This document shows positions 51,693 through 60,567 of a stretch of DNA of 64,000 nucleotides, in pieces. Within the stretch, counting starts at the first letter, position 1. Each line of letters starts with the position of its first letter. Origin of the DNA: Prevotella sp. tf2-5 (lineage in GTDB: Bacteria > Bacteroidota > Bacteroidia > Bacteroidales > Bacteroidaceae); contig NZ_FOWK01000001.1 in the NCBI RefSeq assembly GCF_900115435.1, forward strand, positions 1 to 64,000. The letters are read 5' to 3'. A program made the translations under genes and the position numbers. Below the pieces are notes generated by a model, which saw only the letters and a program-made list of their open reading frames with translations, was not told where the DNA came from and searched no databases.

Positions 51693-52256
51693 ATGACAAA
51701 CGAACAGAAAAGACAACGTGACGAACTCGTCAGCAAAAACATGGGCTATGTGGTGACACTTGCACGCCAGTATCAATCAGAACTGCTGAGCACCGACGAC
51801 CTCATCAGTGAAGGCTGCATTGGTATGATCAAGGCTGCCGAAAAATTCGACCCCGACAAAGGAAAACCATTCGTCACCTTCGCCGCTCCCTATATCCGCC
51901 GTAATATTGAGGAAGCAATCCGTAAAGTGACAGGAGAGATTCCGGTTCTCTCTACAGATGAGTCCATTCCTGTTGGCTCCAAAAACAACTACACCCTACT
52001 CCATGTCTTAGAGGATAAAGACGCCCCCAAGGCTGACCAGTCATTAGAGCAAGACACTCTCTCGGACGATCTGATTCGTGCTATTGTCTTCCTCAACGAA
52101 CGAGAACAATCTGTCATCAAGGCTTTCTTTGGTGTAGATACAGAGCGTCAGACGATGGCAGAAATTGGAGAGTCCCTAGGTCTGAAACGAGAGAGAGTAC
52201 GTCAGATAAAAGATAAAGCCCTGCGTAAATTACGCAAGGCTTCTATCATCCAATAA
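51693..52256 (+). CDS. Short sigma-70 family RNA polymerase sigma factor
   Basis: The 187-residue product keeps region 2 (LVSKNMGYVVTLARQYQ, STDDLISEGCIGMIKAAEKF, and FVTFAAPYIRRNIEEAI) and region 4 (LNEREQSVIKAFFGV, TMAEIGESLGLKRERVRQIK). It has no region 1.1 and only a short region 3. It is closer to the primary sigma in sequence than to ECF factors but is about 100 residues shorter than the housekeeping sigma of this phylum, so it is probably an alternative sigma. No anti-sigma gene is nearby. The position after hsp20 hints at stress control, which is inference. Confidence 0.85.
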   Translation: MTNEQKRQRDELVSKNMGYVVTLARQYQSELLSTDDLISEGCIGMIKAAEKFDPDKGKPFVTFAAPYIRRNIEEAIRKVTGEIPVLSTDESIPVGSKNNYTLLHVLEDKDAPKADQSLEQDTLSDDLIRAIVFLNEREQSVIKAFFGVDTERQTMAEIGESLGLKRERVRQIKDKALRKLRKASIIQ

Positions 52257-52279
52257 GTTTTATTCAACGGTTTGCGAAA

Positions 52280-54844
52280 TTAAAAACTAAACGCAATTAC
52301 ATAGCGCATGCCCCATTTGGGACTTGTGGGCAAATCATTATAGTTCAGTCGTCGCACATACTCCACATGGAAGAACTTGAAGATGTTATGGATACCCAAT
52401 ACAATCTCCGCATAGGGACGGTCAGGATTCATCACATGTGAGCCCTCCGGGAAATACATCAGCCGCTTATTACCTACATTCTCAGGCAAGAACGGGTTGT
52501 TCTTGTCTGAAAGTTCACCCCACAACATACGGAATCCAATATACTCACGCCAATGCAGTTTATTCAACAATGGAATACGATTGAATATTTTTCCATTCAA
52601 ATCCCATGATACCATCAGCGATGCGAAACGGTCATTCAGGAACTCCATCGTGTTGATAAGGTTGAAGGTCTCGGGAATAATGATATACGACTGATTTGCT
52701 GCCGGATGGATAAGTAAGGGATAAGGTACTTGGTTCCACTGCATACCACCTTTCAAGGAGATATCCAGTTTTCCCCAACTGCTCAACCAGAAGCGCTTAT
52801 AGATATGCAGCTCGGTATAATTGTAGGAATACTGTCCTCCAAAGACGCCATCAAAGCCCATTGTGTGGGACACACTAAACACAGGAGCGTCAAGATTGAT
52901 AACACGACGGCGCAACTTATTATTGATATACGTCTCACCTGGAGCGTAACGCAGTTTAGCTGTCACTTCTGTGGTACGGATATGCTCACCATTACCAGTA
53001 CGGAAAAACTCCTCTCGGGGTGCGACATCCAGTGTACGGAAAGACATCTTGCCACAAGCCTCATTCTCCTCAAGTTTACCAATCAATGTAGCTTTCAATC
53101 CCCAGTCCGTCTCATAGTCGAATGTCACCTGTTGACGGTTATAATACATCATTTTATTAGTCTCCGCCCATTTGAATGCTACCATGAAGTTATCTTTGTC
53201 GGTATCCATGAAGCGGTCGCCAGGCGAACACACGTCACGATTGACCTGTATACTCAAGGTACGTCTTGGAAACTCATGAGGTAGGTATTTCTTAGGATTG
53301 ATGGAATACGTGAACTCTGCATTATAGTAGTTCTGATGACTCCCCCATCCCCGACCGTAATAGCCAGAGAGGAAGAAATGCTTACTGAGATTCGCCGTTG
53401 TCTTCAGACTCAATCGGCTACGCCATCCATCCACATAGTTATGACTCAAGATCGTATTGACAGGACAGATATCTATATAGTTCGGTGTACTCGTCTCTAT
53501 CGAGTTCTCGAAGAGTGCCTTCAATCCGAAAATTACGTATTTCATGCCCTTCATATTCTCAATCCGATGGATAAACTTATCCATCGAACTCTCACTCTTG
53601 GTAAGCTCCACCTGCCGGAATTGGCTCCAAAATGCATCATCACGCATCTGAGCATCTGCCTCCGTCACTTCAGGAGCTATACCCCGGAACAGTTTCTTTG
53701 GTATCGGATCAAAGGCATAATCCCTCATACGTGTGGTACGGGTCACTATCAACTCCCGGAGGAAGCTCAATAGGCTCAGTTCCGTGGACATATCGTCCTT
53801 CGTAAGTACCCATTGACCATTGGGCAACTTCTCATACTCCTGCAGGATCTTCACGTTCTTTACGAAATTGACGTTACTCTGCTTGGGAATCGTCATTTCA
53901 CAACGACGGACATGCAGTGTAGAGTCCTTCAGGATATACAGGTCACCACGGAAGCCCATATCGTTCTGGTTATTGGGAAGAAAATGCAGATGAAAACAAC
54001 TGTCACGTTCTATCGCCAGTGTATCCTCAATGTAATAACGGTAGAAACCGATGCCCTCTTTCGAAATTGGAGAGATAAAGGGATACTGTAATAGTCGGAT
54101 ATGGTCTTGATAAAGGTCTATATCTGTAAACACATCCTTGATGACAGTATTGACGACATCACCCGTCTGAAAGATGTTATTGATACCTTTCGATGACTGA
54201 CCTTGTATAATTGTCTTTTCGGCACGGGGTTCCTTTCGATAGACTTTCTGAGACACCGTCTCGTCAATGCTCACAGGAAGAATCAACTTATTCGTTGCCG
54301 AGCTGACCTCTACTTGTTCCACCAACCATGGGTGTTTCTTAAATACACCCTGTTCCAACTGCTCCGGTTTCAGGTCATTAAGCGAGGTGGTGATTTTCTC
54401 ATATTTACTATACTGATAATAATCATTTACACTCAGGTCTGTCTTTTTCTTCGCCTCCACAACTCGCTTCATCAGCTCAACGGCAGGATTGTTCTTACGG
54501 CTATAGCGACTACGTTTGGCTTTAACCGTCACCTCTGCCAGCATCTGCTTATCAGGTTTCAAAGCGACATTCAGTTTCGCCTTTGTCTTCGCATTGACAG
54601 GGATGATACGCGTCTTATAACCAACAGCACTGAAAGTGATATTCCAGCCCTCGTGGCGCGCAATGGTGTAGCGTCCTTCCCCATTGGAGATTGCGTTCAC
54701 ATGATGTCCCTTATAGACGACACTGGCATATGGAATACTATCACCAGTCTCGGCATCCGTGACATATCCGGTAATTTGCTGGGCATAAGACGTCATGCCC
54801 ACCAAGCACATCATGCCAATTAAGAAACCTCTCAGTTTAATCAT
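52280..54844 (-). CDS. DUF5686/carboxypeptidase-regulatory-like outer-membrane protein
   Basis: The 854-residue product has a signal peptide (ending SYAQ). A carboxypeptidase regulatory-like beta-sandwich follows (about 22-100; ITGYVTDAETGDSIPYASVV, then NGEGRYTIA), then a long DUF5686 region that ends in a predicted beta-barrel with the C-terminal Phe (RYVIAFSF). Such proteins sit in the outer membrane of Bacteroidota; some resemble surface receptors without a plug. It is the last gene of the acyl operon, overlapping the LolA-like gene by 4 bases. It may receive or display the pathway's lipid product. Confidence 0.85.
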   Translation of the reverse strand: MIKLRGFLIGMMCLVGMTSYAQQITGYVTDAETGDSIPYASVVYKGHHVNAISNGEGRYTIARHEGWNITFSAVGYKTRIIPVNAKTKAKLNVALKPDKQMLAEVTVKAKRSRYSRKNNPAVELMKRVVEAKKKTDLSVNDYYQYSKYEKITTSLNDLKPEQLEQGVFKKHPWLVEQVEVSSATNKLILPVSIDETVSQKVYRKEPRAEKTIIQGQSSKGINNIFQTGDVVNTVIKDVFTDIDLYQDHIRLLQYPFISPISKEGIGFYRYYIEDTLAIERDSCFHLHFLPNNQNDMGFRGDLYILKDSTLHVRRCEMTIPKQSNVNFVKNVKILQEYEKLPNGQWVLTKDDMSTELSLLSFLRELIVTRTTRMRDYAFDPIPKKLFRGIAPEVTEADAQMRDDAFWSQFRQVELTKSESSMDKFIHRIENMKGMKYVIFGLKALFENSIETSTPNYIDICPVNTILSHNYVDGWRSRLSLKTTANLSKHFFLSGYYGRGWGSHQNYYNAEFTYSINPKKYLPHEFPRRTLSIQVNRDVCSPGDRFMDTDKDNFMVAFKWAETNKMMYYNRQQVTFDYETDWGLKATLIGKLEENEACGKMSFRTLDVAPREEFFRTGNGEHIRTTEVTAKLRYAPGETYINNKLRRRVINLDAPVFSVSHTMGFDGVFGGQYSYNYTELHIYKRFWLSSWGKLDISLKGGMQWNQVPYPLLIHPAANQSYIIIPETFNLINTMEFLNDRFASLMVSWDLNGKIFNRIPLLNKLHWREYIGFRMLWGELSDKNNPFLPENVGNKRLMYFPEGSHVMNPDRPYAEIVLGIHNIFKFFHVEYVRRLNYNDLPTSPKWGMRYVIAFSF

Positions 54845-55344
54845 TTACTATTCTTAAAAGTATATTCCATATACCCACCGCTTCTGTCATTCATTCGCAG
54901 TGTCTTAAAGGTTGAAGTCTTAACATCTATCACCAATACAAAAGAGGTGAACATCTGTCGTTTCTTCCCTGTAGGGATGATGGTGATGGTCTTCTCATTA
55001 TCCTTGACTGTTACAGTCAGGTCTTCACCTGAGGGTATCGGGCGTCCGTTGATGACAGCCTCAAGGACAGACTGGAACGTAGCGAACATCGGGTTACGGC
55101 GGCTATCCGTCACCTGTTTCTTCTTCCCCAGCGTCATGGTAAACTTAGTACCGTCCATGATAAGCTGGTCACGGTCATTATCTGTTGAGATACAGACATA
55201 CGACGGTTTACGGATCGTCAGTGTACCTGTAGTCACCACATCCGTTTTGATGGCTTTCTTATGGGTTGTCTTCGTAACGGTCTGGGCATTGGTGCCTGCA
55301 TAGCATGTAAGCAGACAAAACAACAATAAAACAATCTTTCTCAT
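54841..55344 (-). CDS. LolA-like periplasmic carrier protein
   Basis: The 167-residue product has a signal peptide (MRKIVLLLFCLLTCYAGTNA followed by Q). A beta-rich body follows with the pattern of the LolA/LppX fold as found in acyl clusters (GTLTIRKPSYVCISTDNDRD, then DQLIMDGTKFTMTLGKKKQV, then TFKTLRMNDRSGGYMEYTF). LolA-type proteins shield lipid chains in the periplasm. In this operon, behind an MMPL exporter and before an outer-membrane protein, a carrier role for the acyl product is likely. It overlaps both neighbours by 4 bases. Confidence 0.75.
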   Translation of the reverse strand: MRKIVLLLFCLLTCYAGTNAQTVTKTTHKKAIKTDVVTTGTLTIRKPSYVCISTDNDRDQLIMDGTKFTMTLGKKKQVTDSRRNPMFATFQSVLEAVINGRPIPSGEDLTVTVKDNEKTITIIPTGKKRQMFTSFVLVIDVKTSTFKTLRMNDRSGGYMEYTFKNSK

Positions 55345-56063
55345 GTATAAAGTCCTCCATTGATTGAGATAACATTTCCTGTAATATAGCCGGCATTGGG
55401 GGAGACGAGGAAAGAGACCAGGTCTGCCACCTCCTCCGGGTTACCAAAGCGGTTAGCCGGGATCGTCTTCTTTAGGGCAGCCTCATCCAAGCCCTCAGTC
55501 ATATCCGTCTTGATGAATCCCGGTGCCACCGCATTCACCGTTACGTTCTTACGTGCCACCTCCTGTGCCAACGCTTTGGTGGCAGCGATGATTCCACCCT
55601 TGGCAGCAGAATAGTTCGTCTGCCCGGGCAGTCCCTTCAGTCCACTGACACTCGCCATATTGACAATGCGTCCGAACTTATGCAGCTGCATGGCAGGCAA
55701 CAGCGGCTGCGTGACATTAAAGAAACCGGAAAGCGTGATATCCAGCACACGGTGCCAGTCATCCTCCGGCATCAGTGCCAGCACGTTATCACGACGGATG
55801 CCGGCATTGTTCACCAGCACCTCGATATATTCCTCAGGATGACGCTGCTGCCATCCCTGCAATGCCTCACGCACCTGTGCAGCATTACTCACATCAAAGG
55901 GGAGCAGTTCACCCTGTCCGTTGATCAACTCAAGGGTCCTCTCCGCCTCTGCCTGATTGCTGGCATAGTTGACGATCACCTGATAGCCATCCTGTGCCAG
56001 TCTGACCACGACGGCACGTCCGATACCACGGCTGCCGCCTGTTACTAATGCATATTTACTCAT
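55341..56063 (-). CDS. fabG: 3-oxoacyl-ACP reductase
   Basis: The 240-residue short-chain dehydrogenase has the NAD(P) loop TGGSRGIGRAV, LVNNAGIRRDN, and the Ser-Tyr-Lys triad in NMASVSGLKGLPGQTNYSAA followed by KGG. It should reduce 3-oxoacyl-ACP to the 3-hydroxy form with NADPH. It is probably a pathway-specific copy of FabG, as it lies inside the operon with its own ketosynthase, ACP and dehydratase. Confidence 0.9.
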   Translation of the reverse strand: MSKYALVTGGSRGIGRAVVVRLAQDGYQVIVNYASNQAEAERTLELINGQGELLPFDVSNAAQVREALQGWQQRHPEEYIEVLVNNAGIRRDNVLALMPEDDWHRVLDITLSGFFNVTQPLLPAMQLHKFGRIVNMASVSGLKGLPGQTNYSAAKGGIIAATKALAQEVARKNVTVNAVAPGFIKTDMTEGLDEAALKKTIPANRFGNPEEVADLVSFLVSPNAGYITGNVISINGGLYT

Positions 56064-57385
56064 ATTCTCAAATATTCTGTATGATTTCTCATGATGATAT
56101 CACATGTCTGCCTTGCCGTCATAGCCACACCTTCCAGTCCATGCAGCATCACATTCTGTCCCGTCAACAACAGGTTACTGAGAGGGGTACGTGGTGACAG
56201 CATGGTCAGCAGAGACTGACGACAGTCTTTCCGTATCCCATAGGCAGAACCGTCGGGAGTATGGGTAAAGCGCTGCCAGGTACGAGGTGTGCTGACATAC
56301 TGTTCACTGACCATGTCACGCAGTCCTGGTATCACCGTCTCCGCGAGCGTCATAGGGTCCTTGTCACACGGTGTCAGCAGGTCAAGGAGCGTGGCATCGT
56401 CCGAGTCTTCCTCCGGTACTCTGCAACTCAGCATCACCTTTGTCGTATCCTCGTCCCAAACGCTACCTCCCTCATACACGAACTTGTTGTGATTGAAATA
56501 AGGAAGCGAATGTGGCTTCAGCACCAGCGAGAAGGTGTACATCCCGTAAGTATTCTCCAGCATCGTCATCCTCCTGCGGAAGATATTTTTCAGCACCTTA
56601 CTCTCTTTGACAAGGGCAAAGGTCTGGGCAGGATGGATATCACTAATGAAGAGACGACCCTCATAACGTTCCCCGTTGTCGCACATGGCAGCCACGATAC
56701 GCCCGTCCTGTTCTATCAGCTCCTTCACCTCAGCGCGACAGACCACGTCACCGCCCATGTGTCTGATGTCATTCACCATGGAGCGCACAATCATGCCGCT
56801 GTCCCCTCTCAGTCGCCAGCTGCTCTGGATATAGCTCTTCTGGCTGTGGGCGAAGGCAAGGAGCGGCAGAGACTCACGTCGTAGCTCAGTCTTCAGGCAG
56901 GAACCAGACAGAACATCTATCAGCAACTTGTCGCTGAAGGTCTCGTCCAACCACTGCCACGCGTTAACAGAGGGATCCTGATCCGGTCCCTGCAGCATGC
57001 CAACATAGGTTCTCAATGCCTGCCGCTGGTGGGGGAAATCCGTTGCCAGCACATCCACGAAACGGTCGAAACCCTGTGCCAGACAGAATGTTCGCCCATC
57101 AATCGTTATCTGGTCGGTGCCCTCCACATCCATTCGGTGCCAAGGCAGCCGCAGGAGTCCTAACTGTCCGAAGACATCATGCAGTGTCTCTCCGTCGTCC
57201 AGTCCACCCACATAATGCAGTCCAGTGTCAAAGGTATGACCTTTGCGCTGGTAGCTCTGCATACAACCGCCCGGTTGCCAATGGGCTTCCAGCACGAGGA
57301 CACGACAGCCCGCTTTCGAGAGCAGCAGGGCACAAGCCAGTCCACCGAAACCACTTCCTATGACAACGACATCATATTTCATCAT
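56060..57385 (-). CDS. FAD-dependent oxidoreductase (CrtI/phytoene desaturase-like)
   Basis: The 441-residue product has the dinucleotide loop VVVIGSGFGGLACALLLSKA near the N-terminus, LVLEAHWQPGGCMQSYQRKG, and the C-terminal NLLLTGQNVMLHGLEGVAMT block, as in carotenoid desaturases and retinol saturases. Family members desaturate or saturate conjugated or long hydrophobic chains. In an operon with acyl-chain enzymes it may add or remove double bonds. It overlaps the MMPL gene and fabG by 4 bases each. Confidence 0.88.
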   Translation of the reverse strand: MMKYDVVVIGSGFGGLACALLLSKAGCRVLVLEAHWQPGGCMQSYQRKGHTFDTGLHYVGGLDDGETLHDVFGQLGLLRLPWHRMDVEGTDQITIDGRTFCLAQGFDRFVDVLATDFPHQRQALRTYVGMLQGPDQDPSVNAWQWLDETFSDKLLIDVLSGSCLKTELRRESLPLLAFAHSQKSYIQSSWRLRGDSGMIVRSMVNDIRHMGGDVVCRAEVKELIEQDGRIVAAMCDNGERYEGRLFISDIHPAQTFALVKESKVLKNIFRRRMTMLENTYGMYTFSLVLKPHSLPYFNHNKFVYEGGSVWDEDTTKVMLSCRVPEEDSDDATLLDLLTPCDKDPMTLAETVIPGLRDMVSEQYVSTPRTWQRFTHTPDGSAYGIRKDCRQSLLTMLSPRTPLSNLLLTGQNVMLHGLEGVAMTARQTCDIIMRNHTEYLRI

Positions 57386-59844
57386 TTTCGCCTATTGAGC
57401 CATCTAAAGATAGCAGGTTGCAGCACATAGGATAGGATGACCGCCGAGAGAAGTCCGACAAGGGTGGAGAACCCTACGGAGCGAATGGCAGGATGAGAGG
57501 CTATCAGCATACTGCTGACTGTCGTTATCAGAGTGACGGCACTCAGGAAGATCGCCGTCTTATGGAAGGTCAGTTTCTGTTGGTCGTGATGCGTCAGTCC
57601 GTCCATCACGAAGATGCTATAGTCAACACCAATACCGAAGATAAAGGTGGAGATGATGATGCTGATGAGGTTAAAGCGGATGTCAAACAATACCATAGCC
57701 CCCAAGACGACCATCCAGCTGAGCAGGATGGGCAGGAAGCCCAACAAGGCATGCTTGAGGTTGAAATGGAAACTCAGGAGCAAGACGGCAAAGACAAAAG
57801 CCATGGACAACCACTGCAACACGTTGAAATCCTCACTCATCCGCAACAGGGTGTCTGTCGTATAATAATAAGTGTCCAGCACCAACAACTCCGGGTGTGC
57901 CGCTACCGCGTCACAGATACGGATATAGTCGCTCTCGCTGCTGCGCACACTGTCATTAGCACAACGGACAGAGGTAAAACAAAGGAAATTACCGTCGTAC
58001 GACTCCTCCATCAGCGTCGACTGATAACCTGCGGGTATCAGTCCTGCCTGATACAAAGCATCCGGCTCATAGTCGGCAGCCACCGCCTCGAAGAACGTGT
58101 CGAAGGCATCCTGGCTCAGTCCTGCCTGTGATGCTGTCTCCGCTATCAGGCGTCGCACTTTCGACAGGCGCTCCTCCGTCCAATATTTCTTCCACGCATC
58201 AATACGCTGCTGTTGCACCTTCAAGGGTACAAAGACCTGATTGGTATGGGTATAGCTCTTGACCAGTCCCAACTGCTGCAGCGAGTCGAGCTGACGATCC
58301 AACAAGGCAAAGTGCTCAATAGCCTCCTCCATCGTTTTCCCCTTGCTGGCAAAATATTTCTGCTTGTCACCCGTATAGGTTTTCTCCCGCAGCACCTGTT
58401 CCGAATGCTCAGTCAACTCCGCCTCATAACCGAGGTTATGCATGTCTGCGTCAAAACGGGTCCCTCCCACAAGATAGGCTCCGACACAAACCACCAAGAT
58501 TACCACAAGGGCAATCAGCAATGGGGTCTTACGGTCGAAGGGATACGTATTGACACGGTCTATCCATGCGAAAGCGTGTCCACCAGACACTTTCTTTCTC
58601 AAGAACTGAGGCAGGAAGGTCAGACTGAACAAGGTCGTACCGAGGATTGCGAAGGCGGCAAAGAGTCCAAAGTCCCGTAAGAGGTCTGTCTGTATGAAGA
58701 TCAATCCTGCGAACGAGCCTATCGTCGTCAGACAACCCAGCCATACGGGCTTCACCTGGTCATGCAGCATCTTCTCCGGATCGCCGACATACTGCTGGTG
58801 CGTCAGCACATGCAGCACGTAGCTGAGTGCCACACCTAAGACGACACCACCTATACCTAAAGCAAGCAGCGAGAACTGTCCTTTGATGAAATACATCATC
58901 GTCAGTCCGAAGAGTGTTCCAAAAATAACAGGCAGCAACAACAAGGGGATGGTATCCCACCGACGGAAACACGCCAGGAGGAAGACCAGTACCAAAACCA
59001 GTGCTCCCGTGATGGTGGTCGTCAGGTCATGCTTGATTTGTGACGAGTTATAATAGCCGCTTGCAGGAGTCCCGTGATAACTGATACGCACGTCGGGATG
59101 ACTCTTGGCAAATGCCTCTATCTGACTGTTCATCATCTCAAAGAGTGCAGAACCCTGTCCTGTATTTGTAGCAGAGAAATGAGGTGTGATAAAGGCGAGA
59201 CAGACTGTGGAGTCAGGTACGAAGAAATGACCGTTGATAGTCTTGTAACTTCCCGAGCCACCTTCTAACAAGGGTTTGAACTGTTTGGCGAGTACCGTCC
59301 TCATCCCCATCGGGTCCATCTGGATCAGTTCAGGGAACAACTCTCCGACCTCACTCTGCAGATCCTCATAGTTCTGTCGCATCTGCACCTCGAAATGCTC
59401 ACGGGTCAGCAAAGTATCGAAACGAGCATAGGCGGCAGTATCTATATAGGCAGGGAAATGTGCGGAGAGGTAGTCGACACCATCCACCATCAGGTCTTCG
59501 GGCAACTGGTAGAAGACATCCTCGATAGTATGCGTGGCCGAGTCACATTGCAGGAGAGTGTCCACAAACTGGTCACAGACATCCGACAGGCGTGCAGGGT
59601 CTACACCTGTCTGCAGCCCCTCAAACAACAGGAATGTCTTGTCCTTGATCTTCAAATCGGCAAAGGCAAGTTTCGTGGTACCGTCCTCGTTCTTCGATGA
59701 GGGCATCAGCTTGTCGATGTCCTCCTCCAGATAGATACGTGTAGCGAACCATCCGAAGAAAGCGAAAAGGGCGACCATTGACAACCAACAGACCATCTGA
59801 TGGTTGCGGAAATACCGATATAACCTGATGAAAAAATTCGTCAT
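57382..59844 (-). CDS. MMPL/RND-superfamily lipid exporter
   Basis: The 820-residue membrane protein has two repeats, each with a span, a large extracytoplasmic loop and a cluster of five spans (for example TITGALVLVLVFLLACF and FVFAVLLLSFHFNLKHALLG). In TM4 and TM10 the polar relay regions are GIGGVVLGVALSYVLHVLTH and FIFGIGVDYSIFVMDG. MMPL proteins move lipids and polyketides across the inner membrane. Its place between the dehydratase and the oxidoreductase strongly suggests it carries the product of this pathway. Confidence 0.9.
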   Translation of the reverse strand: MTNFFIRLYRYFRNHQMVCWLSMVALFAFFGWFATRIYLEEDIDKLMPSSKNEDGTTKLAFADLKIKDKTFLLFEGLQTGVDPARLSDVCDQFVDTLLQCDSATHTIEDVFYQLPEDLMVDGVDYLSAHFPAYIDTAAYARFDTLLTREHFEVQMRQNYEDLQSEVGELFPELIQMDPMGMRTVLAKQFKPLLEGGSGSYKTINGHFFVPDSTVCLAFITPHFSATNTGQGSALFEMMNSQIEAFAKSHPDVRISYHGTPASGYYNSSQIKHDLTTTITGALVLVLVFLLACFRRWDTIPLLLLPVIFGTLFGLTMMYFIKGQFSLLALGIGGVVLGVALSYVLHVLTHQQYVGDPEKMLHDQVKPVWLGCLTTIGSFAGLIFIQTDLLRDFGLFAAFAILGTTLFSLTFLPQFLRKKVSGGHAFAWIDRVNTYPFDRKTPLLIALVVILVVCVGAYLVGGTRFDADMHNLGYEAELTEHSEQVLREKTYTGDKQKYFASKGKTMEEAIEHFALLDRQLDSLQQLGLVKSYTHTNQVFVPLKVQQQRIDAWKKYWTEERLSKVRRLIAETASQAGLSQDAFDTFFEAVAADYEPDALYQAGLIPAGYQSTLMEESYDGNFLCFTSVRCANDSVRSSESDYIRICDAVAAHPELLVLDTYYYTTDTLLRMSEDFNVLQWLSMAFVFAVLLLSFHFNLKHALLGFLPILLSWMVVLGAMVLFDIRFNLISIIISTFIFGIGVDYSIFVMDGLTHHDQQKLTFHKTAIFLSAVTLITTVSSMLIASHPAIRSVGFSTLVGLLSAVILSYVLQPAIFRWLNRRK

Positions 59845-60257
59845 TGCATGAATATTTTCAAGTCTACCTCAGCGACGGTCTCCTCCCCGATTTTGGAGAT
59901 ACCGTGCGCCAATGTCATACTACCGAACGAGAAACCGAAGGTCACCGTGGTGGTTAATTGTTCATTCAACTGCGGGCGACGATGACAACAGAAGTTCTTC
60001 ACCTCCGCGATCATACCGACAGGTGCTTTTTCCGTATGTTCTTTCCTGCTTGCCGCAAGGGCAGAGCACGACTGGGCGATATGCTCTATCAACCCAGTCG
60101 GCGACATCATACTGTCAGGCAACAGGAAATAATTACCTCTGCTGATGTTAAGGACCGTCTTGGCAGTGTTATCATCCTGTTGCTCAAACTCATCGACCAT
60201 CATGAAAGGGGCACGCTGAGGGATGAGCTGCTTGATATCGTCACCCTTGATGATCAT
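59841..60257 (-). CDS. Hotdog-fold 3-hydroxyacyl-ACP dehydratase
   Basis: The 138-residue product has the FabZ/FabA-like start IKGDDIKQLIPQRAPFMMVD and LPDSMMSPTGLIEHIAQSCS, where His and Glu-type residues of the active site would lie. It resembles the small dehydratases of aryl-polyene clusters (ApeI type) more than housekeeping FabZ. It would remove water from 3-hydroxyacyl-ACP to give a 2-enoyl chain. No enoyl reductase is encoded in the operon, so double bonds could build up in the chain. Confidence 0.82.
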   Translation of the reverse strand: MIIKGDDIKQLIPQRAPFMMVDEFEQQDDNTAKTVLNISRGNYFLLPDSMMSPTGLIEHIAQSCSALAASRKEHTEKAPVGMIAEVKNFCCHRRPQLNEQLTTTVTFGFSFGSMTLAHGISKIGEETVAEVDLKIFMQ

Positions 60258-60499
60258 GCCGGCAGATGCTGCTCGATGTAGTCGTAGAGGTTATTGAAAG
60301 TCTGTATCTGGTGCAGCTCATTGACAGGGATTGTGATCTTGTAAGTCACCTGTACCAGTGCTATCAAGTCCACCAAGTTGATGCTGTCCAGCTGAAGGGT
60401 GTCCTTCAGGTTGGCATCGGGTGTAAACTCACTCTGTTCTACTTCAAACTCTTCTGAGAGCAGTCCATTAACCTGCTCGATGATTTCTTCTCTTGTCAT
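60254..60499 (-). CDS. Acyl carrier protein
   Basis: The 81-residue acidic protein has the phosphopantetheine site TLQLDSINLVDLIALV (Ser39, with DSIN in place of the more common DSLD). Four helices are predicted. The pathway-specific carrier for the ketosynthase next to it; it differs from the housekeeping AcpP in the site motif. Spacing to the ketosynthase is 68 bases, filled by an octamer repeat; it overlaps the dehydratase gene by 4. Confidence 0.92.
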   Translation of the reverse strand: MTREEIIEQVNGLLSEEFEVEQSEFTPDANLKDTLQLDSINLVDLIALVQVTYKITIPVNELHQIQTFNNLYDYIEQHLPA

Positions 60500-60524
60500 A
60501 ATGTTTTTTTAAATTTTAAAGTTT

Positions 60525-60567
60525 CGATATTGCGTTATTTCGTTATTTCGATATTGCGATATTGCGA
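60525..60567. repeat. Octamer tandem repeat between ketosynthase and ACP genes
   Basis: Five 8-bp units in a row alternate between cgatattg and cgttattt (order A, B, B, A, A, then cga). They fill most of the only large spacer in the acyl operon. Confidence 0.8.
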
